A stretch of DNA of 64,000 nucleotides, from positions 37,430-101,429 of the forward strand of contig VWPU01014812.1 in NCBI GenBank assembly GCA_013398955.1, given 5' to 3'. This stretch comes from Callaeas wilsoni. Lineage: Eukaryota > Chordata > Aves > Passeriformes > Callaeidae. The notes below the pieces were generated by a model that had not been told where the DNA came from, searched no databases, and saw nothing but the letters and a program-made list of their open reading frames with translations. This document shows, piece by piece, positions 53,101 to 59,492 of this stretch (its first letter is position 1; every line of letters starts with the position of its first letter). Both the position numbers and the translations under genes were made by a program.

Positions 53101-56100
53101 TCTTTTCTAATTCTTGTTTTATTAATGAATGACTGCTCTGTCAGAGAGAGGGGCCTACCCCCTTCCCACATCCAACACTCCAGCCTTGAACAGTAAGTCT
53201 CTCACGCTCGGCATTGCCACCGTAGCACAAATATTCAATATTCAATGTATACGGTCTCTCTCTTACCCAAGAAGGCAATGCTGCCCTTTCCAAACATGAA
53301 TTTGGTTGCAAGCAGAAAGGGCTGACACACAGGTGTGCTTTTGCCACTCTGTTTAGCTAAATGCACATCCCCAAGTCCGTGCTGCTCTGAGAGTACCCTG
53401 GCACGCCATCCTGGCTCAACTCCAAGTCCCTTCTTCCAGGAGGCAAAAACCTAAAATTTCTCTGATCTGCCTCTCAGCACACTGAACTTCTGTGGCTGTC
53501 TTTAGCTGCCCGTGGGTCGATTCTTGGTTTGGTTTTGGTTTTTTTTCCCTTTCAGGCTCCATAAATTCTACAAAATTATCCATCTGTGGGCCCAACACTC
53601 ATTTTTTAAGTCCTTAAGTGAAATACAGCATTTCCTACAGCCATTTTGGTTGAATGGCATAAGACTGATTTCAGCTGATTTTCACTACCCTACGTCACTA
53701 GATTAGGAAAACAGAAATGTACACCTGCCTAGCCATACAAATTGTTATGAATTCAATCCACTATATTAATATTTCAAGGACTGTGATAACACTTGATCAC
53801 CATTTTCCTAGATGGTTTCTCTGTTTTAAGACATGTGCACATAATCAACTTTTTGTACAGGGATGTTCAGACCGTTTTTTCTTGAGTATAACTGAATTTT
53901 CTTTACATATAAAATGACACCTAAGGTCAAGAGAACCGTAAAATAATAATTTTAGCTTATTATACCATTTAAGTTCACATCTTTCCTAAAAAAAAGCAAA
54001 ATCAAAAAACACTCAAGTGAACAAAACACACACTCTAAATGTCTGTCAATAAAATGGCTGTGGTTTCACCTTTCCCCACCCGATACCACATTCCTACACA
54101 GCATCAAAAAAGTCAAGCTTCCAAACACAAAATAACAGGCCTAAAAAATATATAGTGGAATCAAACGGTAGACAAAATGTGAAGCTTTAGTTACCTTCTT
54201 TTTAAACCCTATAATAATTGCAAATTTAAAATAGTGAATTACTAACTTTCTCTTCTGAGGTCAGATAAAAATAAGTCCTAAGGCAGCTTATTTGCCATAT
54301 TTAGGAGACTCAAACCGAAGCAATGACAAACATCTGGCTATGATTCTTTCTGGAATTTTGACTATTTCTTCCTGGCTAGGGAAGAAAAACACTGAGCTGA
54401 CCAACAGCACCTCGATTCCTCCAGCACAGCACTTAATAGGATTCGGCAGCAGACTATCCCTTGACTCCTCACATATTTAAGCTGTTAATACTTTCACAGC
54501 ACAGGGAGGAGAAGCCTTCATGAAAGGAAGGTCTCAGCAGGCGCAGGGACAGCAAGGCAGAGGCAGGAGGGCAGCGAGTGCCGGAGCCCAGGGCTGGGAC
54601 TGGGCTGCCTGTGCCACCAGCAGCCCGCCCGGGGCTCCTCACAGCACACAGCAAGTGCTTTTCAGTGCCCACAGCATTATCCCGGTTTTTAACGTACACA
54701 TTTCTTACTTCAAATTGCTCAGTAACAGCAGTTAAATGCATCATTTCTGCATCATGCCCACAGGAGTTCTTGGGGGCACTAACGCTAGCAAAACTCAGCT
54801 AGTGAGAGCAGCACTTTGCCACGTGCACACGTGGGAAATGCTCTCTCCAAACCATGGGAAGCATATTGCAGTCAGATTGCTTCCTCTGCCACCCCAAAAA
54901 CCTCCTGCGGTCCCAGCCCAGCTCCTGAGTTCAGGGCCTCCAATGGCTGGTCCAACACAATGGGCATCCAAGGGAAAGCCACTTTTATGGCATCTTTTCA
55001 GTCACAGATAGCTGCAAACTGCACAGAAACCAGAATAACCAGAGTTACTCTATTCCATTCTAAACATAAGGATGGAGAGTAGCTTTGCACTTTTAGTAAT
55101 GCAATTTATAAATAAGCCAAGGAAGTGCCCAGCAAAGACAGTATCATATCAGAGTAAACATCAAGTACACATTTTCAGCTTAATATAGAATAAACCACTC
55201 CAGTTTTGTAGTAATGTAATAGCTTTGCAGGGTACATCAATGAACACCAAAGCAGACGTGACCAGAGAGAGGACAATACTTAATAAGAAAATCAAAGGGG
55301 GAATTACAGCGTGATCTTATCTAACTAGCCTGTTCTCAAGAACAGCAGTGGAGCAAAGCATCTCCCTGCTAGGAGTCCACCCGTGTCAGAGGGAGAGGGA
55401 CACCTCAGACAGCACGGCAGGGATGCAGATCATTACTTCATTACATTAAAAAAATACAAAAGAACAGACTTCTGTTCTCAAAACAACCCAATAAATATTA
55501 GCACTAAAGAAAAAAAATGCCCGTTTAAATTTTCCCTTAGAGTGGAGCGGGCAGGCAGAACCTATAATAAAATGTAAAAGTATTTTTCACTCCCAAATTT
55601 CATTTGACATCCAAGCAGAAAGAGAAGAGGAAGTACATGCCATTGAAGAAGCACCAAGTTCTCCCCCAACAATTCAGTAAACTTGAAGCCTAATAATATA
55701 AACTTCTTTTTCCGGGGCACTTCCTCATAGCATAGAGCATAATTCATGTAAAAGAATTTTCTAAATGACACACATTTCCTACATAAGGAACAACACATAG
55801 ACCAAATATTAAACATCATATTATGGCAGCAATTCCATTAAATGTCATTTTGGTGAATTCAACCCAGACCAGACCCTTCTTCTTAAGAGTTTGCCACATT
55901 TTTGTGCTGATCAAAAGCCTCCAAGTTAAATCTCTTCAGAAAATCTGGAAAGCTGGCAGAACTTCTACTGTAAAACCCTGATTACTTTGAAATGTGCCCA
56001 CAGTCTAAACTAAATTGAATTTGCCAATCATTCATCTTGTAGTCTGAAAAATCACCCTTTAAACAGATTTAGTTTGGAGAGAAGAGGCCAGGTACCCCAT

Positions 56101-59100
56101 GAAATGGCACATATGGCACATGCAAGATTTGAGATGACTAAATAAGCTGGCTGTAAAAAGAGAAAGAAAAACAACTCATGAAAATAATGAATATTGCAGC
56201 CTAGCTTTGAATGGATATGTTTCATTCTCTCTTCTGTTTTGGAAGGGAAAGGAGAAACCATAAATAGCCCATTTTCAGTTTTTTTAAACTCTAGAAAACA
56301 CTGAGTATTTCTCCATCCCCTAACACTCAAATCAGATTCCCTGGAGAAGGGCTCTGCCCAACATACTTTAAAGAATAATTCCCTCTTAGTAATTAATAAA
56401 ATTCCTACTTAGAAATCAAACCTTATGAAACAGATGGGGAAAATGGACAGAGACAGTGGACTTCAAACAAAAGATGGTAGAATGTAGCTGTATGGAACTT
56501 TTAGAAAATTGTTCCAGGTACACCAATAACACAAAGAAAAGACTGTTCTTTCCCATTTTGTTCTCTCTCCATCCACTACATCACTCTGTCAGTCTCTTTT
56601 CTTGCTCTTTGTCAAGTTAAGAAGTCAAATGGACTACCAAGGAAGGCAACCACCAACTCCTGCCAGGAGAGAAGCAACTGTTTTAAACACATCTTGGAGA
56701 AAGCAGGGGATGACAAGGTAAAGCTGCCTGGATTAAGTTGTTACTGTGGCTACTCTGTTTATCCCACACGGTCAAAAATGCTGCTGTGGCTCATTTTAGG
56801 CAGTGAGGCAATAAACAGGGCTGCTGCATCATGTTCCCCACCACACCGCACAGGGAAGGGTCTCTCCAGGAGCTGATCCTACACTCAGTCTGTCCTTCCA
56901 TTGACACACCATTTTCCCCAGTAAGAAGTCATTTACCATAGTTCTCACGGATAGAAGAAAAATAATTTGAATAGGGGAAAAAAAACTCCAAAGCACCTTT
57001 TGCCATCACCTGCATCTCCCTGAGAAGGCAGTGCCAAAAGCCCATGGGAAAGGCCTGTGTCCCACTGCACTGACAAACTACTGCTGACCTGAATCAAACA
57101 CAAACCCCACCACATCACATCTTGTTTCCACATCTAGTGACAAAAATTGCAAAAGCAAAGAGAAGTGGGCAAGTGGCACAGCAATCTGAACCTCCACTCC
57201 TCTAGAACAGCTGCTTGGCCAGCAGTTTCTCTAATTGCTTTTTGAAAAATTACTGTGCTAGCACGCACCACCTATTCAGCAATGTCAGTGCCTTTTCCTA
57301 ATTCCTGCCCTCAATCCTAAGTGAAAAATTCCCATTTTCCATGACAAACGATAGCCAGCAGTTCCTGCTATCCCATCAGCTTACCAAAGAAATCAGGCAG
57401 AGGGTCACAGTTTAATGCCTCATGCCTGTTTGCTATCATTTGCTACCTTATTTAGCCAAAACTGAAAGGCAATGGAGGCAGTGTTAGCTGGACTGTAATG
57501 CCACAGCTGCTGACTCTGGGCCTTTTTGTGCTCAGTGCTCTGAATCTGACCCAAGGCTGACCCCTTCTCCTCACCACTCACAGCGTTCAGGCATGAGGTT
57601 CTAAGTTTTTCAATCCCAACTGATCTCATAAAGAAGAGCAGCACAATATTAATTATGGCCTCAGCACCCTAGTGCCCGAATTTGGGGGTTTCTGTGGGTG
57701 CCATAATCAGAGAGAGCTTTCCAGATTAAAAAAACCTAAGATAGCTCCTAATTATGGGAAACACATACAATACAACCAGCTGAAATCCCCATAAACCTGG
57801 CCTTGCATTGACTTTCAAAATTATAGAGCTGAGGGTGTTGCTTAGGGTTTTTTTTCTTTTTTGAATCAAAACACAAAAGCACCATCTACATCAACTTGGA
57901 AAAACAAATAAAATTATCCTTCAAAAGAACCAAAGTCAGCAGATTTTCTAAAAAAATATTCTAACATAATTTAAAGGGAAAAAAGAGGCTTTTGTGTTCT
58001 ATGCAGTACATGAGGGATGGGTGGGTTTGGAGTACCAGACACTGTGGGCTCAAGTGGAAGGATACAGGCACAGCCTCACTTTTAAAAAATTTTAAAAAAA
58101 AACCAAACAGATTTCATGTCTGAGACTTGAACAGCTGGACAGACTCTGTAGAAGACATCTCCAAATCCACTTTCTTCAGAGTTCCACAGACATCTTTTTC
58201 ACTCTATTTGAAAAACCCTTTTTGAGTCTATGCAACAAACTAAGGCTCCAAGTGCTAATTATAAATTACTGATTACAGTTTGATATTAATGTATAATATC
58301 TGATAGCTGAGTATCTTCACTAGAACACAGTTGTTTTCTAACAACAGATCTCAGGAGAACTAAAATTAAACTCTGAGGTTAATGCTGAAAAAGCAACAAG
58401 AACTGGAAGAAAAAAAATTGTTTCAAAGCAGAATCTCCTTAATTTGTGCATGGCTTCTATGTCTCATGGGAGATTTCCCCAAGCATACTTTCGAATAAAC
58501 ATTTTCAGGAACACTGAACTAACACTGCTTTGGTGCATCCCTCTTAACGTGTGCTGGCAAGCAAAGACTTTCAAATAGGAGCAAGTTTATTAGGAGAGGA
58601 TACAAACCATTAAAATAATTAATATAAATCAGTAACTAAGGCAAAGCTCTTCTGCTCTCCCAGCTGCCAAATTGACAAAGCTGCATGTGGCTCAGGAAGC
58701 AAGAACAGTTTGGCAAGAGACATTTGGTGTTCCCCCAAACCAAACAACAAATAAAGACTCTCTTTACAGTATGTGATTGTGTTTAAAGTCTGTTAAAAAC
58801 ACAAAACATCTGTTATACTTAAAAACATTTTAAAAAACAAGCCATGCAACTGATATCACTACTTGTAAGCAGGTAAAATCCCGACAGGAATCTTCATTCA
58901 GATATTGCCTCAAAATGTCCCAGCTCTCTACAGAGGCACATCCTTGTGAGCTTTAAGTTATCAGAGGCTCAGTGTACTCGAAATCAGGTTAAAGCATCTC
59001 TTACCTCAATGTCAAGTACTTCCACTGTGTTGTCCAACATCTTTATTTTGATGGGGAGGTCACGCTCGTGCGCTTTGGCAGGCGATGATGCCATGGCAGT

Positions 59101-59208
59101 CAAGAGGTTCTGTCCTGGCTCCAAGGTACTCACTCCTGAGGTCTTCTGGGCACCCAAGCGAGAGCCCGGCGTCTGCAGAACTCTGTACGTTCCTTCTATC
59201 TCTCCCAT
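1942..59208 (-). CDS. FARP2: FARP2, partial (17 coding exons; 3' end outside window)
   Basis: This is the FERM, RhoGEF and pleckstrin domain protein 2 gene. The family links the membrane/cytoskeleton through FERM and is known for Rac-directed exchange activity in semaphorin/plexin signalling and osteoclasts. The identity rests on the start [13 protein letters not shown], which fits FARP2 rather than FARP1, and on near-identity of the FERM and DH exons to remembered mammalian FARP2. Seventeen exons were assembled by hand. All have GT/AG borders, and the phases add up without a frame break over 2,155 nt (718 codons plus 1 nt): leader 1-about 50, FERM about 50-340, FA about 340-393, linker 394-537, DH from 538. 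The C-terminal DH helices and both PH domains are missing because the window ends, not because the gene is broken. The paralogue FARP1 is the main alternative and fits less well. Confidence 0.95.
2722..3945 (+). mobile_element. CR1 LINE 3' end, interrupted by a solo LTR
   Basis: The left part (2722-2776, GATGGGATATTGGAAAGAAA..GAGGGTGG) and the right part (3746-3945, GGTGGTGAAGCCCTGGCACA..) are consecutive pieces of one CR1 3' region. They resume after removal of the 969-bp LTR and one copy of its 5-bp duplication. The copy ends CTGGGATTCTGTGATT. Confidence 0.85.
2777..3745 (+). mobile_element. Solo LTR (ERVL-like), 5-bp target duplication
   Basis: This 969-bp LTR begins TGTCAGATAC and ends CCCTAACA (TGT..ACA). 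It is flanked on both sides by GGTGG (2772-2776 and 3746-3750). It carries a polyadenylation signal (AAATAAAGCC near 3636) preceded by a CT-rich tract. A 5-bp duplication fits class III (ERVL) retroviruses. It carries no coding region and lies opposite to FARP2. Confidence 0.85.
4026..4107 (-). CDS. FARP2: FARP2 exon 17: DH domain, residues 612-639
   Basis: The exon encodes [20 protein letters not shown] then RNMRTLK. The QRIGDxxLRNM block is conserved in FARP DH domains. It is 82 nt, with acceptor GTTCCAG and donor AAG|GTACAT (phase 0). Confidence 0.95.
4108..4949 (-). other. FARP2 intron 16
   Basis: This is AT-rich intron sequence. No repeat family, RNA gene or extra exon was recognised. 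Confidence 0.8.
4950..5083 (-). CDS. FARP2: FARP2 exon 16: DH domain, residues 568-612
   Basis: The exon encodes [20 protein letters not shown] then [20 protein letters not shown] and RLSLW. [22 protein letters not shown] is the helical DH segment that follows conserved region 1. It is 134 nt and leaves in phase 2 at TG|GTAAGT. Confidence 0.96.
5084..6281 (-). other. FARP2 intron 15
   Basis: This is unique-looking intron sequence. Frames open on the + strand here (for example 5356-5826) lack plausible coding features and are not called. Confidence 0.8.
6282..6371 (-). CDS. FARP2: FARP2 exon 15: start of DH domain, residues 538-567
   Basis: The exon is 30 whole codons: [20 protein letters not shown] then [10 protein letters not shown]. 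The [22 protein letters not shown] sequence is conserved region 1 of the Dbl-homology domain, which contains the conserved glutamate that contacts the GTPase switch 1 region. The acceptor is TTTCAG and the donor GTAAGT. Confidence 0.96.
6590..6740 (-). mobile_element. CR1 LINE 3' end fragment
   Basis: Read on the + strand it runs ATCATAGAAGCACAGATGG..AAGGGACCTTAAAGC..CCATGGGCAGGGACACC, the reverse complement of the CR1 3' end. It points the same way as FARP2. Confidence 0.85.
7673..8014 (+). mobile_element. Short solo LTR (342 bp) with direct flanking repeats
   Basis: The LTR starts TGTGGATG and ends ACCCACA, giving perfect TGTGG/CCACA termini. GGCTATT flanks it on both sides (7666-7672 and 8015-8021). 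Inside are a CCAAT box (GACCAATCACC), a TATA box (TATATAAAT near 7920) and AATAAA signals near 7945, in the order expected for U3 and R. The class is not certain because ERVK would give 6-bp duplications and 7 are seen. Confidence 0.85.
10930..11065 (-). mobile_element. Old CR1 fragment
   Basis: GAACCTGTTCCAGGGATCAG followed by GTGAAGAACC and TTTCCCTAATATCCAACCTG is the reverse complement of the CR1 segment upstream of its 3' end. It is diverged and truncated at both ends. Confidence 0.65.
11343..11521 (-). CDS. FARP2: FARP2 exon 14: linker before DH, residues 478-537
   Basis: The exon encodes a Pro/Ser-rich linker, with [12 protein letters not shown] and then [19 protein letters not shown] before an acidic/basic end (EEDDEMKRK). 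[16 protein letters not shown] is essentially the mammalian FARP2 sequence preceding the RhoGEF domain. It is 179 nt, with acceptor TTCCCACCCAG and donor AAG|GTAAGA. It is entered in phase 1, which constrains the donor used in exon 13. Confidence 0.94.
13316..13640 (-). mobile_element. CR1 LINE 3' end
   Basis: On the + strand it reads CACAGAATCATAGAAGGGTT, GGGAAGGGACCTTAACGCCC, CATGGGCAGGGACATCTTCC and GGCCATTCCCTCTTGTCCTG, all reverse-complement CR1 3' landmarks in the correct order. It is one of the longer copies (about 320 bp). Confidence 0.9.
17380..17656 (+). repeat. 56-bp minisatellite, almost 5 perfect copies
   Basis: The unit AAAACAGAACAGAGAGACGT.. (56 bp, ending GTGGGCT) repeats at 17380, 17436, 17492, 17548 and 17604. 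The last copy lacks its final 3 bases. The copies read identical, which points to a young, probably length-variable array. The period is not a multiple of three, so frames open across it are a by-product of the repeat. Confidence 0.95.
20873..21466 (-). other. FARP2: Putative 3' UTR of the extended exon 13
   Basis: Downstream of the TGA at 21467 on the minus strand the sequence becomes AT-rich and non-coding. AATAAA occurs at 21080-21075 and again at 20878-20873, about 0.4 and 0.6 kb past the stop. Either could end an alternative short transcript. The cleavage site itself cannot be seen. Confidence 0.5.
21075..21080 (-). terminator. Candidate polyadenylation signal AATAAA
   Basis: This is the first canonical AATAAA on the minus strand downstream of the extended exon-13 stop, about 390 nt beyond it, in the context CCAAATAAAACAG. 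A second copy is at 20878-20873. The role is inferred from position only. Confidence 0.45.
21467..22696 (-). CDS. FARP2: FARP2 exon 13, extended terminal form: 409 codons to a stop
   Basis: Read through without splicing, exon 13 stays open for 409 codons and ends with TGA at 21467. Joined to exons 2-12 (393 codons) it predicts an 802-residue FERM-FA protein with no DH or PH domains. A TAG in frame directly before the acceptor shows that the open frame starts at the exon edge. The tail of about 325 residues appears disordered. It has acidic patches ([28 protein letters not shown]) and tandem Ser-rich units (SETSSL, SESSSL, SEASSM, SESSSAF, about residues 667-723). It ends with NPF (769-771) and FDF (781-783), motifs that in other proteins bind EH domains and clathrin-adaptor appendages. 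I do not recognise a homologue of the tail. An open frame this long, with protein-like composition, is very unlikely by chance. Confidence 0.75.
   Translation of the reverse strand, partial: SVPFTEGLRTPGSPASTAAPFHSVHSLASPASMLPMFAEASPSSLDPRAPYTRIPDKTTAAPVEEAGRKLMQQPGSPMLQGVGFGSVAGNCNPSCPVVESGCGIDVDVERSSKESRVAGCKNDNDEDDFTTGVFIAEKEQQRGSRGAPLFTLANSQLQVSEEFIDDDPAEMSFFAGGSEAFSYVYSGLELKGSEFSKCLSESAGLTADALQQNTVSAQSSPDRYSTEAVDMNMEEEFEFEDGSDFNGNERPSDTSELFEVKAQASRMQSLLSPSETSSLINNRSESSSLNNLPLNGTSSLHTYGSANHSEASSMLNFPAYSVRSESSSAFQFTDIIDQLEQLSYPPTTTEDSSSTDTDSWDSETAAPLDVNLFFSNPFAQTAGDNYAFDFQNNLKNLTQEDWTEKSQIN
22444..22696 (-). CDS. FARP2: FARP2 exon 13, short (spliced) form: linker residues 394-478
   Basis: The exon encodes [16 protein letters not shown] and a Ser/Pro-rich linker ending MLQGVGFG. 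The start follows TTTTAG and aligns with the mammalian SISFPEGLRTPASPS linker. To join exon 14 in frame the donor must be in phase 1. Three candidates were found: TTTG|GTAGTG (exon end 22444, used here because the length and the GFG-LPAD join fit best), CAAG|GTGTTG (22456) and AGCA|GTAAGG (22363). The exact donor is inferred, not proven. Confidence 0.7.
22697..23374 (-). other. FARP2 intron 12
   Basis: This 678-bp intron sits between the last FA exon and exon 13. It ends in a pyrimidine tract with TTTTAG before exon 13. No repeat was recognised. Confidence 0.85.
23375..23432 (-). CDS. FARP2: FARP2 exon 12: FA end, residues 374-393
   Basis: This small 58-nt exon encodes [20 protein letters not shown]. 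It matches the family's ERRHSK continuation of the FA region, followed by a divergent Ser/Thr stretch ending PKQ as remembered in mammals. The acceptor TGTTCCACAG and donor CAG|GTCAGT keep the frame. It is the last exon shared by the two products proposed for exon 13. Confidence 0.9.
23433..24896 (-). other. FARP2 intron 11
   Basis: Intron containing one CR1 copy (23656-23955). The rest is AT-rich, with nothing further recognised. Confidence 0.85.
23656..23955 (-). mobile_element. CR1 LINE 3' end
   Basis: TCACAGAATCAGAGAATCAT, then TGGAAAAGACCTCTAAGATC and TTTCCTCTTGTCCTGCCACT, mark a CR1 in reverse complement. The AAGATCATCAAGTC variant belongs to a different CR1 subfamily from the GGGAAGGGACC type seen elsewhere in the window. 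Confidence 0.9.
24897..24965 (-). CDS. FARP2: FARP2 exon 11: FA region, residues 351-374
   Basis: The exon encodes (S)[20 protein letters not shown] followed by YE and a split arginine. SGRTQKQxxxY is the conserved FA block shared by FARP1, FARP2 and FRMD7. It is 69 nt, with acceptor TTCACAG and donor AG|GTAAGA. Confidence 0.95.
24966..25096 (-). other. FARP2 intron 10
   Basis: This 131-bp intron is the shortest in the gene. No feature was seen. Confidence 0.9.
25097..25260 (-). CDS. FARP2: FARP2 exon 10: FERM F3 and FA, residues 297-351
   Basis: The exon encodes [20 protein letters not shown], then [13 protein letters not shown], then [18 protein letters not shown]. The [17 protein letters not shown] helix ends F3. 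The RGSSFRYSG motif, split over the next junction, is the start of the FERM-adjacent region, a phospho-regulated segment in this class. It is 164 nt with donor AG|GTAGGG (phase 2). Confidence 0.96.
25261..26331 (-). other. FARP2 intron 9
   Basis: This is AT-rich intron sequence. No repeat or RNA gene was recognised. Confidence 0.85.
26332..26427 (-). CDS. FARP2: FARP2 exon 9: FERM F3, residues 265-296
   Basis: The exon is 32 whole codons beginning [20 protein letters not shown] and ending [14 protein letters not shown] and [13 protein letters not shown] are among the most conserved F3 strands in the FARP/FRMD7 group. The cysteine before the junction replaces the histidine remembered in mammals. 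The acceptor is AATTCAG and the donor GTAAGT. Confidence 0.96.
26428..27297 (-). other. FARP2 intron 8
   Basis: Intron containing an 82-bp tandem duplication near its 5' end (27042-27204). Confidence 0.85.
27042..27204 (+). repeat. 82-bp tandem duplication (2 copies)
   Basis: CTGCACAACAAGAACAAGCT.. from 27042 recurs from 27124 with only a few substitutions over about 82 bp. Examples are CACTGCTTG against CACTCCTTG and CACGTTAAA against CACATTAAA. The second copy starts exactly where the first ends. Confidence 0.92.
27298..27445 (-). CDS. FARP2: FARP2 exon 8: FERM F2/F3, residues 215-264
   Basis: The exon encodes [20 protein letters not shown] followed by [20 protein letters not shown] and SHMGVLVFQ. 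The [10 protein letters not shown] and [13 protein letters not shown] motifs close F2. The DREGTKI and MGVLVFQ strands open the PH/PTB-like F3 lobe. It is 148 nt and ends in phase 0 at CAG|GTATGG. Confidence 0.96.
28393..28470 (-). mobile_element. CR1 LINE 3' terminal fragment
   Basis: ATCGAATCATAAAATCATTA, then GAAAAAGACCTTGAAGATGA and TCAAGTCCAACTGT, is the reverse complement of a CR1 3' end about 80 bp long. Confidence 0.8.
28560..29178 (+). mobile_element. CR1 LINE 3' region, about 600 bp
   Basis: This is the longest CR1 copy in the window. CACCTGGAGAAGAGAAGGTT, TGGCCTTTCAATACTTAA, AATTCCTCCCTGTGAGGGTG and AACTTTAAGGCCCCTTCCAT occur in the CR1 sense order on the + strand, ending GGAATTCTATGA. 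It is oriented against FARP2. Its open frames contain stops and are not called as coding. Confidence 0.88.
29357..29375 (+). repeat. (ATT)n microsatellite
   Basis: About six uninterrupted ATT units follow an A tract. Confidence 0.85.
32090..32230 (-). mobile_element. CR1 LINE 3' end fragment
   Basis: AGAATCACAGAATCCCAGGA, then GGGAAGGGACCTTAAAGAGC and CCATGGGCAAGGACACCTTC, is a reverse-complement CR1 3' end. It is truncated after CATCCAACCTGGCCTT. Confidence 0.88.
32530..33105 (+). mobile_element. Solo LTR of an avian ERV (about 575 bp)
   Basis: The order GGGTTGGGGTTAATTTTCTT, CATATGGCCTCATGCTCAGC with ATACAAAGC as a TATA-like site, GAACACCTGCCTGCTCATGG, CCTAAACTGTCTGTATCTCA and GGGGTTAAACCA resembles a widespread chicken/finch LTR known to me. 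The exact ends and the target duplication could not be fixed. Orientation is opposite to FARP2. Confidence 0.65.
34955..35069 (-). CDS. FARP2: FARP2 exon 7: FERM F2, residues 177-215
   Basis: The exon encodes (S)[20 protein letters not shown] followed by [18 protein letters not shown]. The EIGDxDE, DREHL, YLPxQ and LExKILEFHxKH blocks are the second half of F2. It is 115 nt, with acceptor TCGCAG and donor GT|GTAAGT. Confidence 0.95.
35070..37491 (-). other. FARP2 intron 6
   Basis: Intron containing a solo LTR (36968-37415) only 77 bp from exon 6. The rest is AT-rich with a short CA tract near 36231 and nothing else recognised. Confidence 0.85.
36968..37415 (+). mobile_element. Solo LTR (448 bp) with 7-bp inverted termini
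   Basis: The element begins TGATGCC and ends GGCATCA, perfect 7-bp inverted ends, with AATAAA near 37347 followed by a T/C-rich R-U5-like stretch. The flanks (CTTCTTA on the left, CTTTTAA on the right) resemble a decayed target duplication only weakly. It is opposite to FARP2. Confidence 0.8.
37492..37589 (-). CDS. FARP2: FARP2 exon 6: FERM F2, residues 144-177
   Basis: The exon encodes [20 protein letters not shown] and [12 protein letters not shown], the helical F2 subdomain. Known family members have YLFALQxKxDLxxxRLTCxDxxAALLxSHxxQSE here. It is 98 nt, with acceptor CTCCAG and donor T|GTGAGT. Confidence 0.95.
37590..39306 (-). other. FARP2 intron 5
   Basis: This is AT-rich intron sequence with A and T homopolymer runs near 38290-38320. 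No repeat family or extra exon was recognised. Confidence 0.85.
39307..39385 (-). CDS. FARP2: FARP2 exon 5: FERM F1/F2 junction, residues 118-144
   Basis: The exon encodes (R)[13 protein letters not shown] followed by [25 protein letters not shown] is a hallmark of the F1-F2 transition in FARP and FRMD7 proteins. It is 79 nt, entered in phase 1 and left in phase 2 at AG|GTAAAG. The split arginine codons on both sides join correctly with exons 4 and 6. Confidence 0.95.
39386..42945 (-). other. FARP2 intron 4
   Basis: About 3.6 kb of unique-looking intron. No repeat element, RNA gene or conserved frame was recognised. Confidence 0.85.
42946..42988 (-). CDS. FARP2: FARP2 exon 4: FERM F1, residues 104-118
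   Basis: This 43-nt exon encodes [14 protein letters not shown] plus one base. It follows directly from the preceding QSYW, matching the family sequence YWxWLEPMKPIIRQIRRPK. The acceptor is TCAATTTCAG and the donor A|GTAAGT (phase 1). Confidence 0.95.
42989..44395 (-). other. FARP2 intron 3
   Basis: About 1.4 kb of AT-rich intron with no feature recognised. Confidence 0.85.
44396..44500 (-). CDS. FARP2: FARP2 exon 3: FERM F1 lobe, residues 69-103
   Basis: This exon is 35 whole codons, phase 0 at both ends, encoding [18 protein letters not shown] and on through DYFGIEFQN to QSYW. The CxGQxLLxxVxxxLNLxExDYFGxEF pattern is the ubiquitin-like F1 subdomain of FARP-family FERM domains. The acceptor is TTCCTTAG. 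The donor is GTGCGT, weaker than the other donors in the gene. Confidence 0.95.
44700..44785 (-). mobile_element. Probable CR1 fragment
   Basis: AGCTGGAGGGGGCCACTGGA followed by GGTCACCTGC..CCCAGTGTCCTGCTCACGGC resembles the reverse complement of a CR1 3' subfamily. It is short and diverged. Confidence 0.4.
45587..45815 (-). mobile_element. CR1 LINE 3' end
   Basis: TATCACAGAATCACAGGACG, GGGAAGGGACCTTAAAGCTC, GGGCAACCTGTGCCAGGGCC and GAAGAATTTCTTCCCAAC form a reverse-complement CR1 3' end that is little diverged from the other copies. Confidence 0.9.
46815..46829 (+). repeat. (CA)n microsatellite
   Basis: A short uninterrupted CA run of about seven units. Confidence 0.8.
48513..49005 (-). 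mobile_element. CR1 LINE 3' region, about 490 bp
   Basis: ATAGAATCATATAATCACAG and GGGAAGGCACCTTAAAATTC are followed by CAACATCCCACCTAACCC and TCTTCTCCAGGTGAGCACCC, a long reverse-complement CR1 copy. Both strands have open frames of 100-160 codons across it. They are GC-driven remnants, not genes. Confidence 0.9.
52243..52650 (-). mobile_element. CR1 LINE 3' region, about 400 bp
   Basis: TTTCATAGAATTCCAGAATG, GGGAACAATTTCCTCGCAAT and CCATTCCCCCTTGTCCTGTC are reverse-complement CR1 landmarks in order. A small deletion follows AAAGACCATC compared with the other copies. Confidence 0.9.
59005..59208 (-). CDS. FARP2: FARP2 coding exon 2: start codon, residues 1-68
   Basis: The exon encodes the unstructured leader and the first beta strand of the FERM F1 lobe, ending in VEVLDIE. 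It ends in phase 0 at GAG followed by the donor GTAAGA. ATG at 59208 was chosen because [10 protein letters not shown] is the conserved FARP2 N-terminus. An acceptor-like AG abuts this ATG. A stronger pyrimidine-rich acceptor (TCTTTCAG) lies at 59264, so the transcript exon may begin at 59263 and carry about 55 nt of 5' UTR. That UTR contains a second in-frame ATG at 59232. Confidence 0.95.
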
Positions 59209-59379
59209 CTTCCAACAGCAAGCAGAGTCCATAGAAACATGGAAGCAAATAGAGGGTTACAGCCTGAAAGATTTTCCACCGACATTCTGTATGAACATAT
59301 TACCCACTGAAGCACTATCACAAAATCCTTATTTAACACTCTTTATCCCACTAGCAAAATCAGTGATAAGGTTAATGAA

Positions 59380-59492
59380 ACTCTGGACAGGGCTTGGAGG
59401 AACCTGGCCTAGTGGAAGGTGTCCAAGCCCATGGGAGAAGTTGGAACAAGATGAGCTTTAGGGTCCTTTCCAACACAAACCATTCCATAATG
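59380..59492 (+). mobile_element. CR1 LINE 3' end fragment
   Basis: ACTCTGGACAGGGCTTGGAG, GTGGAAGGTGTCCAAGCC and GGGTCCTTTCCAACACAAAC make a sense-oriented CR1 3' end 170 bp upstream of the start codon. It is oriented against FARP2. Confidence 0.85.

Larger units (their letters stand above)
44501..59004 (-). other. FARP2 intron 2 (14.5 kb)
   Basis: This is the largest intron in the window. It holds CR1 copies at about 44700-44785, 45587-45815, 48513-49005 and 52243-52650, and a short CA microsatellite near 46815. About 52.7-59.0 kb shows no repeat that I can name and no convincing coding exon on either strand. Confidence 0.85.

Noticed and set aside
1942..59208. FARP1 instead of FARP2
   Set aside because: The leader ([10 protein letters not shown]), DH conserved region 3 ([14 protein letters not shown]) and the [14 protein letters not shown] linker all fit FARP2 better than FARP1.
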